NCBI GenBank assembly: GCA_964389495.1
Contig: CAYMDU010000027.1
Span: forward strand, 1 to 18,526
DNA: 18,526 nt
Source: RGIG3009 sp964389495
GTDB taxonomy: Bacteria; Bacillota; Clostridia; Oscillospirales; Acutalibacteraceae
Direction: 5' to 3'
A program made the translations under genes and the position numbers. The notes below the pieces were generated by a model. That model worked only from the letters and a program-made list of their open reading frames with translations, ran no database searches and was not told the origin of the DNA. Shown here piece by piece: positions 1 to 6,776 of the stretch. Within the stretch, counting starts at the first letter, position 1. Each line of letters opens with the position of its first letter.

Positions 1-380
1 CCGGCGGTCAGCATATCAACAAAACCTCGTCGGCCGTGCGTTTGACACACATTCCCACCGGTATTGTGGTGGCGTGCCAAACCGAACGCAGCCAATTCCA
101 AAACCGAGACACGGCCATGAATATGTTGAAAGCCAAATTGATGGAAATCAAAGAGCGCGAACATTTGGACCGCATTGAAGACATCAAGGGAACCCAGGCC
201 CAAATTGCATGGGGCAGCCAAATCCGCTCCTATGTTTTCATGCCGTATACGCTGGCCAAAGACCATCGCACAGGCTACGAAATGGGCAACATCAACGCGG
301 TGATGGATGGCGAAATCGACGGCTTCATCAACGCCTATTTAACCGCTTCGGCCAACGGCACCTTGGATTACAAAGAATAA
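1..380 (+). CDS. prfB: Peptide chain release factor 2, C-terminal part (5' end outside window)
   Basis: This is the C-terminal 125 codons of RF2, which recognises UGA and UAA stop codons on the ribosome and triggers peptidyl-tRNA hydrolysis. The reading frame enters from the left edge; the first full codon is at base 3 and the first residues are GGQ, the universal catalytic tripeptide that reaches the peptidyl-transferase centre. It is followed by the conserved NKT, a THIPTG stretch and the ERSQFQNRDTAM segment. RSYVF, KDHRTG and VMDGEID near the end are the usual RF2 closing blocks and favour RF2 over RF1. The TAA stop is at 378-380. The N-terminal part and the programmed frameshift site found in many prfB genes lie outside the window. 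A strong terminator follows 18 bases later, so prfB ends its own transcript. Confidence 0.95.
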   Translation, partial: GGQHINKTSSAVRLTHIPTGIVVACQTERSQFQNRDTAMNMLKAKLMEIKEREHLDRIEDIKGTQAQIAWGSQIRSYVFMPYTLAKDHRTGYEMGNINAVMDGEIDGFINAYLTASANGTLDYKE

Positions 381-397
381 GTTTCGAAACATCGGCG

Positions 398-435
398 CGG
401 GATAGCGGGCAGAGGGCCCGTTATCCCGTTTTTTT
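398..435 (+). terminator. Intrinsic terminator of prfB
   Basis: Bases 398-410 pair with 416-428 to give a 13-bp stem with one G-U pair and a 5-base loop. Seven T residues (429-435) follow directly. It separates prfB from the downstream kinase promoter. Confidence 0.9.
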
Positions 436-461
436 GAAATTTGTGAAAAATGTTAATTTTC

Positions 462-490
462 TTGACTTTTTTACAACTTTGTGGTATGGT
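462..490 (+). promoter_or_regulatory. Sigma-A-type promoter for the sugar kinase
   Basis: A TTGACT -35 box (462-467) and a TATGGT -10 box (485-490) are separated by exactly 17 bases. They lie just behind the prfB terminator and about 48 bases before the kinase start, so the kinase probably has its own transcript. Confidence 0.75.
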
Positions 491-537
491 GATAAAACAC
501 TACTTGCGGTTTGACTATGTTTGGGAAGAGGGATGAC

Positions 538-1632
538 ATGGATTTTCAGCCGATTGCTGCTCATTTTGGAATTACCGATCCGGTAGTTTCGTTTGAGGAA
601 ATACACGCAGGTAACATCAACCACACCTACCTGATCACGGTTGACACAGCCGGCAAACAGCGGCAATATGTGTTTCAGCGGATCAACACATTTGTTTTTA
701 AGAACCCCACCGAAGTGATGGCAAACATCCTGCGGGTAACCGAGCACATCAAAAAGAAATTGCTGGCCGAAACCGGGTCCTACGAAAGGCGGGTGCTGTC
801 GTTCCTGTGTGCCGAAGACGGGCAGCCGTACTACTACACCAGCGAGCATCATTTTTGGCGGGTGTACGAATACATCGACAAATCCCAAGCCTACAACATG
901 GTGCGCGATTCGCACCAGTTCTACGAAGCGGGTTTTTCTTTCGGTGAGTTTCAGGCGTGGCTGTCGGATTTTCCGGCCGAAACGCTGCACGAAATTATTC
1001 CGCATTTTCACGATACGCCGTCGCGTTTTGCCGATTTCAAAGCGGCACTGAAAGCCGACGAAAAGTCGCGCCGCCAAGAGGTGGAACCGGAAATTCAGTT
1101 TTTGCTGGCACGCGAACAAGAAGGCGGCGCGTTAATGGCGGCACTGAACGACGGGCGCTTGCCGTGGCGTGTCACTCATAACGATACCAAAATCAACAAT
1201 ATTTTGTTCGACGATGCCACGCAGAAAGCCATTTGCGTGATTGATTTAGACACGGTTATGCCGGGGTCTTCGCTGTTCGATTTCGGCGATGCCGTGCGCT
1301 ACGGTGCGTCCACGGCGGCCGAAGATGAGCGGGATTTAACCAAAGTGTCGTTGAGCACCGAGCTGTACGAACAATTCACACGCGGATTCCTGAAAGGCGC
1401 CGGCGGGGTGTTGCGTGCCAACGAAGAAGAATTTTTGCTAACCAGCGTGAAAGTGATGACCTTGGAGCTGGCGGTGCGATTTTTAACCGACTATCTCAAT
1501 GGCGATGTGTATTTCAAAACCAATTCTCCCGACCACAACTTGGTGCGAACCCGCACACAGATTCGCTTGGTGCAAGACATGGAAGACAAATGGAACCAAC
1601 TCACCGAAATCACAAAACGCTGCCGTGAATAA
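538..1632 (+). CDS. APH-fold sugar kinase, N-acetylhexosamine 1-kinase (NahK)-like
   Basis: A 364-residue cytoplasmic kinase of the aminoglycoside phosphotransferase/choline kinase fold. The Brenner motif HNDTKINN begins at about residue 214, with Asp216 the expected catalytic base and Asn221 a metal ligand. IDLDTVMPG at about 235-243 carries the second metal-binding Asp. These blocks, with the FGDAVRYGA and TAAEDERDL stretches that follow, resemble Bifidobacterium NahK, which phosphorylates GlcNAc or GalNAc at O1; substrate specificity here is inferred. I place the start at ATG 538 because GAGGGA lies 4-5 bases upstream; in-frame TTG 511 and ATG 517 lack such a site. The gene stands alone between a terminator and a hairpin. 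Its product, a sugar-1-phosphate, could feed UDP-sugar supply for the polysaccharide locus, but no linkage is shown. Confidence 0.8.
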   Translation: MDFQPIAAHFGITDPVVSFEEIHAGNINHTYLITVDTAGKQRQYVFQRINTFVFKNPTEVMANILRVTEHIKKKLLAETGSYERRVLSFLCAEDGQPYYYTSEHHFWRVYEYIDKSQAYNMVRDSHQFYEAGFSFGEFQAWLSDFPAETLHEIIPHFHDTPSRFADFKAALKADEKSRRQEVEPEIQFLLAREQEGGALMAALNDGRLPWRVTHNDTKINNILFDDATQKAICVIDLDTVMPGSSLFDFGDAVRYGASTAAEDERDLTKVSLSTELYEQFTRGFLKGAGGVLRANEEEFLLTSVKVMTLELAVRFLTDYLNGDVYFKTNSPDHNLVRTRTQIRLVQDMEDKWNQLTEITKRCRE

Positions 1633-1638
1633 CCACCG

Positions 1639-1674
1639 CAACCCGCGAAAGGAACCTTTCGCGGGTTGTGTTTT
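1639..1674 (+). terminator. Hairpin terminator after the sugar kinase
   Basis: A perfect 14-bp stem (1639-1652 with 1655-1668) encloses only two unpaired bases. The following T run is short (TGTTTTG), so termination may be partial or Rho-assisted. It lies 6 bases after the kinase stop. Confidence 0.75.
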
Positions 1675-1700
1675 GCCGGCGACTTTTTTGTGCGAAGCAC

Positions 1701-1729
1701 TTGTGATTTGAAACGGTATGTGCTATAAT
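1701..1729 (+). promoter_or_regulatory. Promoter of the hypothetical-murI-argS operon
   Basis: TTGTGA (1701-1706) and a perfect TATAAT (1724-1729) are separated by exactly 17 bases. It is the only clear promoter between the kinase hairpin and the first gene of the operon, which begins about 80 bases downstream. Confidence 0.8.
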
Positions 1730-1738
1730 AAATCACAA
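1701..1738 (+). repeat. Perfect 9-bp inverted repeat embracing the promoter (candidate operator)
   Basis: TTGTGATTT at 1701-1709 is the exact reverse complement of AAATCACAA at 1730-1738. The left arm covers the -35 box and the right arm abuts the -10 box, with arm centres 29 bases apart (about three helical turns). Only the end of the right arm would be transcribed, so a protein-binding dyad is likelier than an RNA hairpin. The regulator is unknown. Confidence 0.5.
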
Positions 1739-1809
1739 TACGCTGTTCACACGGCTGTATACCGGTGCGAAATTTGCTGCCGTTCATTTTGCTGTTTGGG
1801 GTGACTGCC

Positions 1810-2673
1810 ATGAAAATATTACCGATTGCCAAAATTCACGGGGGTCAAGATGGCGCCATCTGGAACCGCTTGCTGTTTCGTTTCGATTCCGAGGGCCGTT
1901 GTTTTGTGTACGACTTGGCCTCCCTTCAATGCGCCAACGGCGGTGAATGTGGCTGCATGGCTTCGTTCACTTTGGATAAAATCGAAACGATTGTTCCGCA
2001 CGGTAATGCGGTTGTTTTCGGGAACGAATACTACCAAGTGGGCGACGAATTCCCGTTGTTGTACACCAATGTGTATAACAACTACGGCGGAACCGACACT
2101 CCCCTGAAAGGTGTTTGCCTGGCCTATCGGTTGCAACGAAACGGGTGCGAATTTTCAACCACGCTGGTTCAGATAATCGAAATCGGATTCACCGAAAACA
2201 CAACCTATTGGGCATCGGCCGGCGCCGGCGATGTGCGGCCATACGGCAATTTTGTGATTGATCGGGAGGCGGGCATGTACTATGCCTTCACCATGCGCGA
2301 CGGCAGCCGCACAACCCGGTATTTTTCGTTTGCTTTGCCGAAAAGCACCGATGGCGTGATCGACGAAACCCTGGCTGTGAAAAAAGTGGTGCTAACCGTT
2401 GAAGACATCGGCGACTATTTTGATTGCGACTATCATAAGTTTTTGCAAGGGGCGGCGTTTCACAACGGAAAGGTGTATTCCCTGGAAGGGTTCACCGACA
2501 ACCGGGAAAATCCGCCGGCCATGCGTATCATCGATGTAAAGGGCCACAAGCAAGACACGGTGGTGGACTTGGCGGCCGCAGGTTGCACGGTGGAACCGGA
2601 ACTGATTGATTTCGACGGCGACACCTGCTATTACGGCGATCATCTCGGAAATTTGTACCGCATAGAGTTTTAA
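1810..2673 (+). CDS. Hypothetical protein, possibly beta-propeller-like
   Basis: A 287-residue protein that I do not recognise. It is rich in Tyr, Asp and Gly and made of short alternating hydrophobic strands, with recurring segments of the type 'VYDL', 'YYAFTMRDG', 'KVYSLEGF' and 'YYGDHLGNLYRIEF', a texture typical of beta-propeller or other all-beta folds. An NGGECGCM segment near residue 42 gives a small Cys cluster. With ATG 1810 as start (GGGGTGA 5-6 bases upstream) there is no signal peptide or membrane segment, so it is probably cytoplasmic. An in-frame GTG at 1765 would add a short hydrophobic stretch resembling a weak signal sequence but has no ribosome site. It is first in the operon with murI 28 bases downstream and no terminator between them. 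Function is unknown. Confidence 0.75.
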   Translation: MKILPIAKIHGGQDGAIWNRLLFRFDSEGRCFVYDLASLQCANGGECGCMASFTLDKIETIVPHGNAVVFGNEYYQVGDEFPLLYTNVYNNYGGTDTPLKGVCLAYRLQRNGCEFSTTLVQIIEIGFTENTTYWASAGAGDVRPYGNFVIDREAGMYYAFTMRDGSRTTRYFSFALPKSTDGVIDETLAVKKVVLTVEDIGDYFDCDYHKFLQGAAFHNGKVYSLEGFTDNRENPPAMRIIDVKGHKQDTVVDLAAAGCTVEPELIDFDGDTCYYGDHLGNLYRIEF

Positions 2674-2701
2674 ATAACACGGCGGCGTGAGGGGGCGGAA
2701 C

Positions 2702-3514
2702 ATGGATAATCGGCCAATCGGTGTGTTTGATTCGGGCCTTGGTGGGCTCACGGCAGTGCGGGAGCTGCTGGCCCGTTTGCCGCATGAGCGGTTGTTGTAT
2801 TTCGGCGATACCGGCCGCGTTCCCTACGGAACGCGCACGGCAGCCACCATTCGGCGGTATGCACAGCAGGATTGTCGCTTTTTGCTTGCCCATCATGTGA
2901 AACTGATTGTTGCCGCGTGCGGCACCGTCAGCACCACGGCGCAAGATGTGCTGGCAGCCCAGCCGGTTCCCGCCATGGGAGTGTTGGAGCCAACAGCCGA
3001 TGCGGCGTTGGCGGCCACGCGCAACGGGCGCATTGGCATTTTGGCAACCGGAGCCACGGTGCGGTCGCAGTCGTTTCCGCGCTATTTGGAAAAAACAAGC
3101 GGTGTGCACACCTTTTCGCAAGCATGCCCGTTGCTGGTGTCGCTGGTGGAAAGCGGCTGGATCGAACGCGACAACGAAGCAACGGTGGCCGTGGCACGGC
3201 GCTATTTGGAACCCATGCGTGCACAGGGCGTGGACACCGTGATTTTGGGGTGCACGCATTTCCCGCTGTTGGCCCCAATTTTGCAAGACATCTTGGGAAG
3301 CGGCGTAACACTTATCAATTCCGGTGCCGCGTGTGCCGCGCGCTGTGAAGCGCTGTTGCGGGAACAAAACGCGCTTTGCGATGCCACGCAAGAGAGCGAA
3401 TGTCGCTTCTATGTGAGCGATCAGCCGGAAGGCTTTTCCAGCGTGGCGGAAATGTTTTTGGGGCGTCCGGTGGGAACGGATATTTGCCGTGTGAATCCGG
3501 AGGAACTGGAATAA
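2702..3514 (+). CDS. murI: Glutamate racemase
   Basis: A 270-residue cytoplasmic enzyme that interconverts L- and D-glutamate to supply D-Glu for peptidoglycan. Family blocks are all present: FDSGLGGLT at residues 9-17 with Asp10-Ser11 of the active site, FGDTGRVPYG at 34-43, the first catalytic Cys at about residue 73 in AACGT, and the second at about residue 184 in LGCTHFPLL. The two-cysteine, cofactor-independent mechanism is established for the family. The first Cys motif reads ACGT, where many homologues have ACNT. Length is normal. ATG 2702 is preceded by GAGGGGG; the longer in-frame GTG 2687 would place that ribosome site inside the gene. The DUF1934 gene starts one base after its stop. 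Confidence 0.95.
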   Translation: MDNRPIGVFDSGLGGLTAVRELLARLPHERLLYFGDTGRVPYGTRTAATIRRYAQQDCRFLLAHHVKLIVAACGTVSTTAQDVLAAQPVPAMGVLEPTADAALAATRNGRIGILATGATVRSQSFPRYLEKTSGVHTFSQACPLLVSLVESGWIERDNEATVAVARRYLEPMRAQGVDTVILGCTHFPLLAPILQDILGSGVTLINSGAACAARCEALLREQNALCDATQESECRFYVSDQPEGFSSVAEMFLGRPVGTDICRVNPEELE

Positions 3515-3515
3515 A

Positions 3516-3935
3516 ATGAAAAAGCAAATCACACTAATAACGCGTCAAACCCAAGACGGCGAAGTGGCGGAAACCAAGCTAACGGCAACGGGAACATGGG
3601 AAACCACGCCCAACGGTCGGCTGCTGCGCTATCGGGAGCCGCCAAGCGAAGAAGCGGCCGGTGCCGCGGTGTGCATCACATTTCACGAGCAACGCCTGCT
3701 GGTGGAACGGCAAGGCGAAACGCGTTCGCGGTTGTTGTTTGTGCCGGGAAAACGGCAGCTGTGCCGGTACGATACGCCCTACGGCGCCATACCGATGCAC
3801 GCCACCTGCACGGTGCTGCAACAGGAAATCGGAAAGCACGGCGGGCGGGCGTTTGCCGCCTACCAATTGGAATTGGGCGAAAGCGAACCGCTGGCGTGTA
3901 CCATGGAAATTTTGGTCAAGGATGTGTCACAATGA
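3516..3935 (+). CDS. DUF1934 (YwiB-like) protein
   Basis: A 139-residue soluble protein of the DUF1934 family, predicted to form a small beta-barrel of calycin type. Most of it is alternating beta-strand sequence, with the family-like segment PYGAIPMHATCT at about residues 88-99 and a closing strand pattern in AYQLELGESEP. No catalytic motif or signal peptide is seen and the role is unknown. GGAGG at 3499-3503, inside the end of murI, serves as ribosome site. Its stop codon overlaps the argS start as ATGA, so it should be translationally coupled to argS; the same pairing (ywiB-argS) occurs in Bacillus subtilis. Assignment rests on context as much as on sequence. Confidence 0.8.
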   Translation: MKKQITLITRQTQDGEVAETKLTATGTWETTPNGRLLRYREPPSEEAAGAAVCITFHEQRLLVERQGETRSRLLFVPGKRQLCRYDTPYGAIPMHATCTVLQQEIGKHGGRAFAAYQLELGESEPLACTMEILVKDVSQ

Positions 3936-5671
3936 ATACAATTGTTAAACAAGCAGAACAGCAGTTGCGCCAGGTGTTGGCGGCTGCCTTGCAAAAAGCA
4001 GTCGAGGCAGGAGAATTGCCGAACGAAGCGCTGCCCGAATTCACCGTGGAGGTGCCGGCCGACCGGTCGCACGGTGATTTGGCGGCCAATGTGGCCATGG
4101 CGTCGGCCCGCACATTCCACAAAGCACCGCGCCAAATCGCCGAATGTTTGGTGGCACACAGTAACCTGGAAAACACCTATTTGGAGCGGGCAGAAGTGGC
4201 CGGCCCCGGCTTTTTGAATTTCTTTTTGTCACCTGCCTACTATGCCGATGCCGTGAAAGCGGTGCTGACCGATGGCGAAACCTACGGCCGCAGCAACTAC
4301 GGCGCCGGCAAAAAGGTGATGGTGGAATTCGTATCGGCCAATCCCACCGGCCCGATGCACATGGGAAACGCGCGCGGCGGTGCCCTGGGCGACTGCCTGG
4401 CGGCAGTACTGGAAGCGGCGGGCTACGATGTGTGGCGTGAGTTCTATATCAATGATGCCGGCAATCAAATTGAAAAATTCGGGTTGTCGTTGGAAGTTCG
4501 CTATTTGCAGCTGTATCGCGGGGAAGAGGCAGTAACCATGCCGGAAGATGCCTATCACGGCGACGACATTCGCGAACACGCCCGTAACTTTGCAGCCATT
4601 CATGGGGATGCCTATGTGAATGTGGCGGAAGAAGAACGCCGGCATGCGCTGGTGGCCTATGCCTTGCCGCTGAACATCGAAAAAATGAAGCGGGATATGG
4701 CCAAATACCGCATTGAGTATGACCGCTGGTTCACAGAATCCACGCTGCACGAAAACGGCGAATTGGCCGATACCATTGCACTGCTGACCAAGCACGGCCT
4801 CACCTATGAAAAAGACGGGGCGCTGTGGTATCGCGCCGGCGAATACGGCGAAAAATACCAGGGAAAAAAGCATCTCAGCCGTGACGGCGTGGAAGAAGGC
4901 ATCAAGGACGAGGTGCTGGTGCGTGCCAACGGAAACCCCACCTATTTTGCGGCGGATATTGCCTATCACCGCAATAAATTTGCACGCGGGTTTGATACCT
5001 GCATTGATGTTTGGGGGGCCGACCATCACGGCCATGTAGCGCGCATGAAGGGCGCGATGGATGCCGTGGGACTGGACGGCGAAAAGTTGCAGGTGACCCT
5101 GATGCAGTTGGTGCGCCTCATGCGCGACGGCGAAGTAGTGCGCATGTCAAAGCGGTCGGGGAAAGCCATTCAGTTGGCCGACTTGCTGGACGAAGTACCG
5201 GTGGATGCCGCCCGATTTTTCTTCAATTTGCGCGAAGCCTCCACGCAAATGGATTTTGATTTGGGGCTGGCGATTGAACAGTCGTCCTCAAATCCGGTGT
5301 ACTATGTGCAATACGCGCATGCGCGCCTTTGCTCGATTTTCCGCACCTTGGCCGAAGACGGGGTAACGCTAACCGATACTGCGCCGGCCACCTTTGCGTT
5401 GCTTCAAGCACCGGAAGAGCGGGAGCTGATTCGCCATTTGGCCAACTACGAAGCCACCGTTGTGGACTGTGCCAAGGCACTGGACCCGGCCGGCATGACA
5501 CGCTATGCGTTGGATTTGGCAACACTGTTCCACAAATTCTACAATGCCTGCCGTGTGCGCGGCGTGGATACGGCGTTGCAACAGGCCCGCCTGTCGCTGT
5601 GCCAAGCAACGCGCATTGTCCTGAAAAGCGTGTTGTCGTTGCTGAAAATCGACGCTCCCGAAACCATGTAA
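3932..5671 (+). CDS. argS: Arginine--tRNA ligase
   Basis: A 579-residue class I aminoacyl-tRNA synthetase that charges tRNA-Arg with arginine using ATP. The N-terminal Add1-type domain (about 1-110) contains VEVPADRSHGDLAANVAM. The Rossmann catalytic core opens with VEFVSANPTGPMHMGNARGG, whose HMGN (about residue 143) is the HIGH signature. Typical ArgS blocks FYINDAGNQ and WGADHHGHV follow. MSKRSGK at about residues 405-411 stands in for KMSKS. The C-terminal helical part (about 460-579) is the DALR anticodon-binding domain. The start is ATG 3932, overlapping the previous stop by 4 bases; the frame is open further upstream but that stretch is a shadow of the DUF1934 gene. Length is normal for the family. 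It ends the housekeeping operon at a strong terminator. Confidence 0.97.
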   Translation: MNTIVKQAEQQLRQVLAAALQKAVEAGELPNEALPEFTVEVPADRSHGDLAANVAMASARTFHKAPRQIAECLVAHSNLENTYLERAEVAGPGFLNFFLSPAYYADAVKAVLTDGETYGRSNYGAGKKVMVEFVSANPTGPMHMGNARGGALGDCLAAVLEAAGYDVWREFYINDAGNQIEKFGLSLEVRYLQLYRGEEAVTMPEDAYHGDDIREHARNFAAIHGDAYVNVAEEERRHALVAYALPLNIEKMKRDMAKYRIEYDRWFTESTLHENGELADTIALLTKHGLTYEKDGALWYRAGEYGEKYQGKKHLSRDGVEEGIKDEVLVRANGNPTYFAADIAYHRNKFARGFDTCIDVWGADHHGHVARMKGAMDAVGLDGEKLQVTLMQLVRLMRDGEVVRMSKRSGKAIQLADLLDEVPVDAARFFFNLREASTQMDFDLGLAIEQSSSNPVYYVQYAHARLCSIFRTLAEDGVTLTDTAPATFALLQAPEERELIRHLANYEATVVDCAKALDPAGMTRYALDLATLFHKFYNACRVRGVDTALQQARLSLCQATRIVLKSVLSLLKIDAPETM

Positions 5672-5676
5672 CCACC

Positions 5677-5706
5677 AAAAATGCCCGAAGAAATTCGGGC
5701 ATTTTT
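5677..5706 (+). terminator. Intrinsic terminator of the argS operon
   Basis: Bases 5677-5689 pair perfectly with 5694-5706 (13 bp, GAAA tetraloop). The 3' arm ends in TTTTT and the 5' arm starts with AAAAA, so it could act in both directions. It lies 6 bases after the argS stop. Confidence 0.92.
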
Positions 5707-5729
5707 GCACCGGGCGGGTGCGCAAGGTA

Positions 5730-5758
5730 TTGACAGGTTTTTCATTTTGCATTATAAT
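5730..5758 (+). promoter_or_regulatory. Perfect-consensus promoter of the polysaccharide operon
   Basis: TTGACA (5730-5735) and TATAAT (5753-5758) are both exact consensus hexamers with the ideal 17-base spacer. Transcription would begin near 5766, about 370 bases before the first gene of the locus. A promoter this strong in front of a long leader implies that control is exerted after initiation. Confidence 0.9.
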
Positions 5759-5968
5759 ATGTTTTATAAAAGCAACAGAGCGATTTATAACAGGAAAGAG
5801 GTCGCTGTAAGTGTGAATATCGCACAGGGAGGGCAACGCACGGTTTCCTTTTTGCCGCCGGTCAGTCGGCACAGGGGGCAATCGTCGGCTTTTAAAGTAC
5901 AAGCGGTTGCAGCTGCAAACAGAGAAGGTTTCTCGGCATGGAACATCCATCGTGCGGAGGGTGTTCTT

Positions 5969-6034
5969 GTGTTGGCAGTCAATCGGTTGAACAGTGCGGA
6001 ACAAATAGCAAGGCAGTTAAAGCGGCGGGTTTAG
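5969..6034 (+). CDS. Candidate 21-residue leader peptide
   Basis: A short frame starting at GTG 5969 with CGGAGGG (5955-5961) seven bases upstream, one of the better ribosome sites in the window. The peptide ends in a basic ARQLKRRV stretch. Its last codons form the 5' arm of the terminator-like hairpin and the TAG stop (6032-6034) follows that arm immediately, so a translating ribosome would mask the arm. The same frame stays open upstream and could begin at GTG 5813 (GGAAAGAGG 11 bases before), giving 73 residues with no recognised domain. Either version, or neither, may be translated; coding is not proven. Confidence 0.3.
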   Translation: MLAVNRLNSAEQIARQLKRRV

Positions 6035-6097
6035 GGCGGCTTGCACCGGAATTTCACCAATTCCGGTTTGCAACTGTGCCAACCGGCCGCTTTTCTT
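6019..6097 (+). terminator. Terminator-like hairpin in the leader (candidate attenuator)
   Basis: The outer stem pairs 6019-6031 with 6081-6093, 12 of 13 positions matched with one G-G mismatch. Inside it a second stem pairs TTGC (6041-6044) with GCAA (6070-6073) and 6045-6053 with 6059-6067 over nine perfect pairs with a 5-base loop. TTTTCTT (6091-6097) follows the outer stem. It sits about 40 bases before the first gene, so it would stop transcription of the locus unless overridden. Confidence 0.65.
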
Positions 6098-6136
6098 GTA
6101 TCGTTGCTTGTGTGAATTTGACGGAGGGTTTTGCAG

Positions 6137-6775
6137 GTGTATAAGCATTTCTTTAAGCGCATTTTTGATGTCTTCTTTTCGTTGCTGGGGCTGATATGTT
6201 GTTGCCTTCCTATGATTGTGATTGCGATTGCTATCAAATTGGATTCCAAAGGCCCGGTTTTATTCCGGCAACAGCGTGTTGGATATCGGGGAAAGGTGTA
6301 CACGATTTTCAAATTTCGGACCATGTGTGTGGGTGCCGAGCAAATGGGTTCGGGCGTTTATTCCGGCAAAGAAGACAAGCGTGTTACCCGCGTCGGCAAC
6401 ATTTTGCGAAAGACAAGTTTGGATGAAATTCCGCAGTTATTTAACACGCTGCTTGGGTCGATGAGCTTTGTGGGGCCGCGCCCGCCACTCACCTACCATC
6501 CGTGGCCCATTGAGGAGTACACACCGGAACAATTCCGCATGTTTGAGGTTCGTCCGGGCATCACCGGCTGGGCACAGGTGAACGGCCGAAAGGGTGTGGA
6601 GTGGAATCATCGAATCGAGTTGAATGTCTGGTATGTGGATCATGTGTCACTGTGGCTGGATATCAAAATCTTGTTTCTCACGGTGTGGAAAGTTTTGGCC
6701 AATGCCGACAACGAAAACACAGGTGCCACAGTGATAAAGCTTGATACAGTCGAGCAGAAAGAAACGGTAAATTGA
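6137..6775 (+). CDS. Initiating undecaprenyl-phosphate sugar-1-phosphate transferase
   Basis: A 212-residue monotopic phosphoglycosyl transferase of the bacterial sugar transferase family. It moves a sugar-1-phosphate from a UDP-sugar to undecaprenyl phosphate on the inner face of the membrane, the first step of repeat-unit assembly. The KRIFDVFFSLLGL start (about 7-19) leads a single membrane-inserted helix to about residue 34. The core blocks are GPVLFRQQRVG, FKFRTM, TSLDEIPQLFNTL with the catalytic Asp96-Glu97 pair, SFVGPRPPL and RPGITGWAQVNGR. It has only the minimal catalytic domain, like PglC/WcaJ-C-terminal forms. GTG 6137 is chosen because GGAGG (6123-6127) lies 9 bases upstream; in-frame TTG 6131 is too close. 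The sugar cannot be read from the sequence. The aldolase starts one base after its stop. Confidence 0.92.
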   Translation: MYKHFFKRIFDVFFSLLGLICCCLPMIVIAIAIKLDSKGPVLFRQQRVGYRGKVYTIFKFRTMCVGAEQMGSGVYSGKEDKRVTRVGNILRKTSLDEIPQLFNTLLGSMSFVGPRPPLTYHPWPIEEYTPEQFRMFEVRPGITGWAQVNGRKGVEWNHRIELNVWYVDHVSLWLDIKILFLTVWKVLANADNENTGATVIKLDTVEQKETVN

Positions 6776-6776
6776 A

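Larger units (their letters stand above)
5766..6130 (+). promoter_or_regulatory. Long structured 5' leader of the polysaccharide operon
   Basis: About 365 transcribed bases without an established gene. Visible elements are: a hairpin at 5857-5870 (GCCG/CGGC) with an outer TTGCC/GGCAA pairing (5852-5856 with 5877-5881); a near-repeat GCACAGGG(A/-)GGGCAA at 5822-5836 and 5870-5881; a 12-base palindrome TTGCAGCTGCAA at 5907-5918; a GAGAA/TTCTC hairpin near 5923-5935; a small reading frame ending at 6034; and the large hairpin at 6019-6097. I recognise no known riboswitch class. The design fits attenuation or processive antitermination; LoaP, a NusG paralogue, is known to act on leaders of polysaccharide operons in Firmicutes, but no loaP gene is in the window. 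Confidence 0.6.

Noticed and set aside
421..1119. Long minus-strand open frame opposite the kinase gene
   Set aside because: It is an antisense shadow of a clear kinase gene, with no ribosome site and a composition expected from reading the opposite strand.
2528..3532. 334-codon minus-strand open frame over murI
   Set aside because: murI is unmistakable on the + strand; the antisense frame is His/Arg-rich, without domains, and arises from the GC-rich codon pattern.
4229..5035. 268-codon minus-strand open frame inside argS
   Set aside because: ArgS motifs run through the whole stretch on the + strand; the antisense frame has no recognisable protein features.
5907..5918. 12-base palindrome TTGCAGCTGCAA as a repressor operator
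   Set aside because: It lies about 150 bases downstream of the promoter within the leader and could equally be part of RNA folding; a single copy gives no independent support for a protein site.
5938..6144. 68-codon frame in the leader with a Cys-rich start (CGGCSC) and a GAGAAGG site upstream
   Set aside because: It runs straight through both arms of the leader hairpin and into the first gene's start, and its sequence after residue 15 looks random. The hairpin pairing explains the conservation-like pattern better than coding.
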